Source: Methanobacterium aggregans
GTDB taxonomy: Archaea > Methanobacteriota > Methanobacteria > Methanobacteriales > Methanobacteriaceae
NCBI RefSeq assembly: GCF_017874455.1
Contig: NZ_JAGGLN010000001.1
Location: forward strand, 492,227-556,226
Direction: 5' to 3'
Length of the DNA: 64,000 nucleotides
The position numbers and the translations under genes are program-made. Below are positions 62,189 to 64,000 of this stretch, one piece after another. Each line of letters opens with the position of its first letter. The first letter of the stretch is position 1. The notes under the pieces were generated by a model, which was not told the origin of the DNA, did not search any database, and saw nothing but the letters and a program-made list of their open reading frames with translations.

Positions 62189-62446
62189 TTATTCATTCGC
62201 TCCAGTATGATCTTCGTCTTTCACCCTTCCAATTGAGTACGCTATTGCATTTGAGCTTAAAGTAGAGGTTACAAAGAAGGTTATTGCCATTATGGCACCG
62301 AATGGTGTTTGAATGTAAAGGGCTATCATTGCAGACATTGCAAAGCCTATTACATTTAAGTAAAGCATTCTTTCAGATCTGTCCCTTGCAAATAGGGTTC
62401 TTAAAGCCATCAATACTACTATGATGCCCAGGATCTCCATCAACAT
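62189..62446 (-). CDS. ehaC: Eha subunit C, small membrane protein
   Basis: 85 residues with about three hydrophobic helices (2-16, 29-45 and 48-66) and a hydrophilic end. Eha-specific, named by position. It lies 108 bases after ehaB. Confidence 0.83.
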   Translation of the reverse strand: MLMEILGIIVVLMALRTLFARDRSERMLYLNVIGFAMSAMIALYIQTPFGAIMAITFFVTSTLSSNAIAYSIGRVKDEDHTGANE

Positions 62447-62554
62447 TATTATCGTACCTTTTTAGATTTGTTTACAGGATTTGTATGATTTTTATAAAAA
62501 TTTTTTTTTTAAGTGTCTTGTGTAGTAATGATTCTTATTTTTAAGTTACATGAC

Positions 62555-63058
62555 TCAGGTTAACTTGGTGTGTCTTCCCATTTTCTCTGCGATCTTTCCA
62601 ATGAGCCTTGAAGCATGTGTGTGGCTGAGTCCCTGAATTGTGATGATTGCAAGTACCATTCCAACAATGAACTCTGCTGGTGTGAGACCTACAAATGATG
62701 TTGCAGCTATTATGCATGTTGTTGTAAGGGCGCCTGTTGTACCAGCATATCCCGGGTCTGCACAGAGTCTGTTACCGAAGTATACGAGTGTTGCAGCTAT
62801 TAATCCCCCTTCTGGGATTCCTATTGCGTAGCATCCAATTGCTGCCAGGAGTGTTCCTGCAGATGCATCAGGTGAACACAGTATGTTTCCCTGGAAGAAT
62901 CCTCCTGCAAGGTCTCCTCCCCTTGATTGAACATCCCTTCCTATGACTTCTGCACCCTTAACACCAGGAGCTTCAGGAAGTCCCATCCATGTGTCTATGA
63001 CCACGAAGTTGATCCAGGATATCACTGCTGCAATCAGAATTCCTAATATCTCGTTCAA
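62555..63058 (-). CDS. ehaB: Eha subunit B, membrane
   Basis: The 167-residue protein has about four helices, rich in Gly and Ala, with a hydrophilic loop (E-V-I-G-R-D-V-Q-S-R-G-G-D). A membrane subunit specific to Eha, named by position. Its start overlaps the ehaA stop by four bases. Confidence 0.85.
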   Translation of the reverse strand: MNEILGILIAAVISWINFVVIDTWMGLPEAPGVKGAEVIGRDVQSRGGDLAGGFFQGNILCSPDASAGTLLAAIGCYAIGIPEGGLIAATLVYFGNRLCADPGYAGTTGALTTTCIIAATSFVGLTPAEFIVGMVLAIITIQGLSHTHASRLIGKIAEKMGRHTKLT

Positions 63059-63336
63059 TTTGATTCCTCCACTTTGGGTCTTGGTAGAATTTTTTCAAGA
63101 AGGAATTTGGAGAAGAGTGCTGTTAACACTCCAACTATGACCCCTATGATCATTCCGTTGGTTCCTTCATAACCAAGTCCAAATATCATGGCTGTAAAGC
63201 CCAATGCAAGTACTGCCGTTGGAAAGATTACACTAATGGTCCATGATTGCCTCATAGGCCTTTCAGGAAGTAAAGGCATTCTTAAAACTAAGCCCACTAT
63301 TACTGCAGAGAGTATGGCAAGTATGTAACTCATCAT
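63055..63336 (-). CDS. ehaA: Eha subunit A, membrane; first gene of the operon
   Basis: About 93 residues when read from the ATG at 63336: M-M-S-Y-I-L-A-I-L-S-A-V, three hydrophobic helices and a basic end. The frame is open to 63387, but that first ATG falls inside the TATA box and cannot be transcribed, so the start must lie downstream of about 63367. No Shine-Dalgarno is seen; a short leader or leaderless start is likely. Named by position. Confidence 0.82.
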   Translation of the reverse strand: MMSYILAILSAVIVGLVLRMPLLPERPMRQSWTISVIFPTAVLALGFTAMIFGLGYEGTNGMIIGVIVGVLTALFSKFLLEKILPRPKVEESN

Positions 63337-63384
63337 TGTATACACAACATTAACATGAATAATCATGATAAAAGGGTACATCAA

Positions 63385-63406
63385 CACAATATATAAATGT
63401 TTTTAC
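63385..63406 (-). promoter_or_regulatory. Promoter of the Eha operon (BRE and TATA box)
   Basis: On the minus strand GTAAAAACATTTATATATTG gives a BRE-like A-rich block followed by TTTATATA, close to the archaeal consensus. Transcription would start about 25 bases on, near 63367, shortly before ehaA. Confidence 0.65.
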
Positions 63407-63905
63407 TTATCACCATGGTTAACTAGAAATATGTTTAATTGTACCAACTATTAAATTTTATTTCAAAAAAAGAATAATTAACGGGGTTAATTAATATTTC
63501 AACAGAATAAACCCACAAATAATTAAAAAAATAGGTTTCATAATAAATGTAGAAGTATGGTAAAAATGGATAAAACAAAACCCATTAAAACTCATAAAAA
63601 TAGCATTTAATTTCTTATTAACCTAAAACAGACGATTAATTGGATTTATGAGAGTTAATTGAAGTTATGAAAAAGATAAGGTAAAGAGTGGGGTAAAGAA
63701 GTAAATGTCCCCTGCAAAGATCAACCCGTGGAATGTAGAAGATATTTGGATGAACAATGAAATATAACAATGGGAAAAAAATGAACAATGAACAAAAAAT
63801 GGAGGATGATTAGGATCTCAATTTAAAAACTCCCCTAATAATTTTAATTGTTTCAATGTAATTTCAATGTAATATTCAACTAGGTACTGAATTCAGTGAA
63901 AATGT
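63407..63905. other. AT-rich stretch upstream of the Eha operon
   Basis: About 500 bases without a gene. There are scattered direct words (GTAATTTCAATGTAAT-like pairs near 63860), but nothing recognisable as RNA or coding sequence. Confidence 0.4.
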
Positions 63906-64000
63906 GAAAGTAAGAAAGTAAGAAAGTAAGAAAGTAAGAAAGTAAGAAAGTAAGAAAGTAAGAAAGTAAGAAAGTAAGAAAGTAAGAAAGTAAGAAAGTA
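63906..64000. repeat. 8-bp tandem repeat running off the window
   Basis: GAAAGTAA is repeated without error for 95 bases, nearly 12 copies, up to the last base. Read on the plus strand each frame contains stops; on the minus strand the repeat is open in every frame. The full length cannot be known from this window. Confidence 0.95.

Noticed and set aside
63055..63387. Full 110-codon frame as ehaA
   Set aside because: Its first codons overlap the TATA box of the operon; the start must lie further in, near 63336.

Overview
The window reads as a chromosome segment of a hydrogenotrophic methanogen of the order Methanobacteriales, probably Methanobacterium or a close relative. The main evidence is a complete 20-gene Eha energy-converting [NiFe]-hydrogenase operon (ehaA to ehaT, in order, minus strand, 49.7-63.3 kb). 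It is supported by giant beta-helix adhesin-like surface proteins, archaeal-type ThiI and Thi4, BRE/TATA promoters, poly-T terminators and low G+C. Ribosome binding sites are of the GGAGGTGA type, and TTG start codons are frequent.

Left part (0.3-17 kb): five adhesin-like protein (ALP) genes in tandem on the minus strand, plus a decayed sixth. All carry beta-helix repeats, Ig-like and/or DUF11-type modules where present, and the same C-terminal T-G-M-P / hydrophobic / R-K-K anchor. Four share a ~300-bp upstream leader. A compact repeat element in seven direct-oriented copies punctuates 0.95-21.3 kb, between the ALP genes and on both sides of an abortive-infection-like gene pair.

17-36 kb is accessory DNA. 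It starts with an HxlR regulator divergent from a double-domain carboxymuconolactone decarboxylase. Next come an Abi_C-type/membrane protein pair (19.1-21.1 kb) and a HEPN-type protein with a small partner (21.4-23.4 kb). An eight-gene, higher-G+C operon of secreted and membrane proteins follows, with a transglutaminase-like protein and an Hjc-type nuclease (23.6-29.3 kb). A type I restriction-modification operon (29.7-36.1 kb) ends the region. Its hsdM seems to start at ATA, it has an extra PD-(D/E)XK gene, and its hsdS is a compositional mosaic.

36-49.6 kb is housekeeping and mixed: a coiled-coil protein, a zinc-ribbon membrane protein, ExoD, an aldo/keto reductase with Fe-S tail, PdxS, a MOSC protein, Thi4, ThiI, a CBS protein with a six-cluster polyferredoxin, a PAS histidine kinase and a small Cys-rich pseudogene.

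49.7-63.4 kb is the Eha operon: small membrane subunits, the NuoN- and NuoH-like proton-path subunits H and J, the small (N) and large (O) hydrogenase subunits, 6- and 10-cluster polyferredoxins (P, Q), and the soluble proteins R (HAD-like), S (Ftr-like) and T (PfkB-like). Eha couples H2 oxidation, driven by the ion gradient, to ferredoxin reduction for CO2 fixation. The window ends in an 8-bp tandem repeat that runs off the edge. Function calls rest on reading motifs and domain order by eye; no database search was run.
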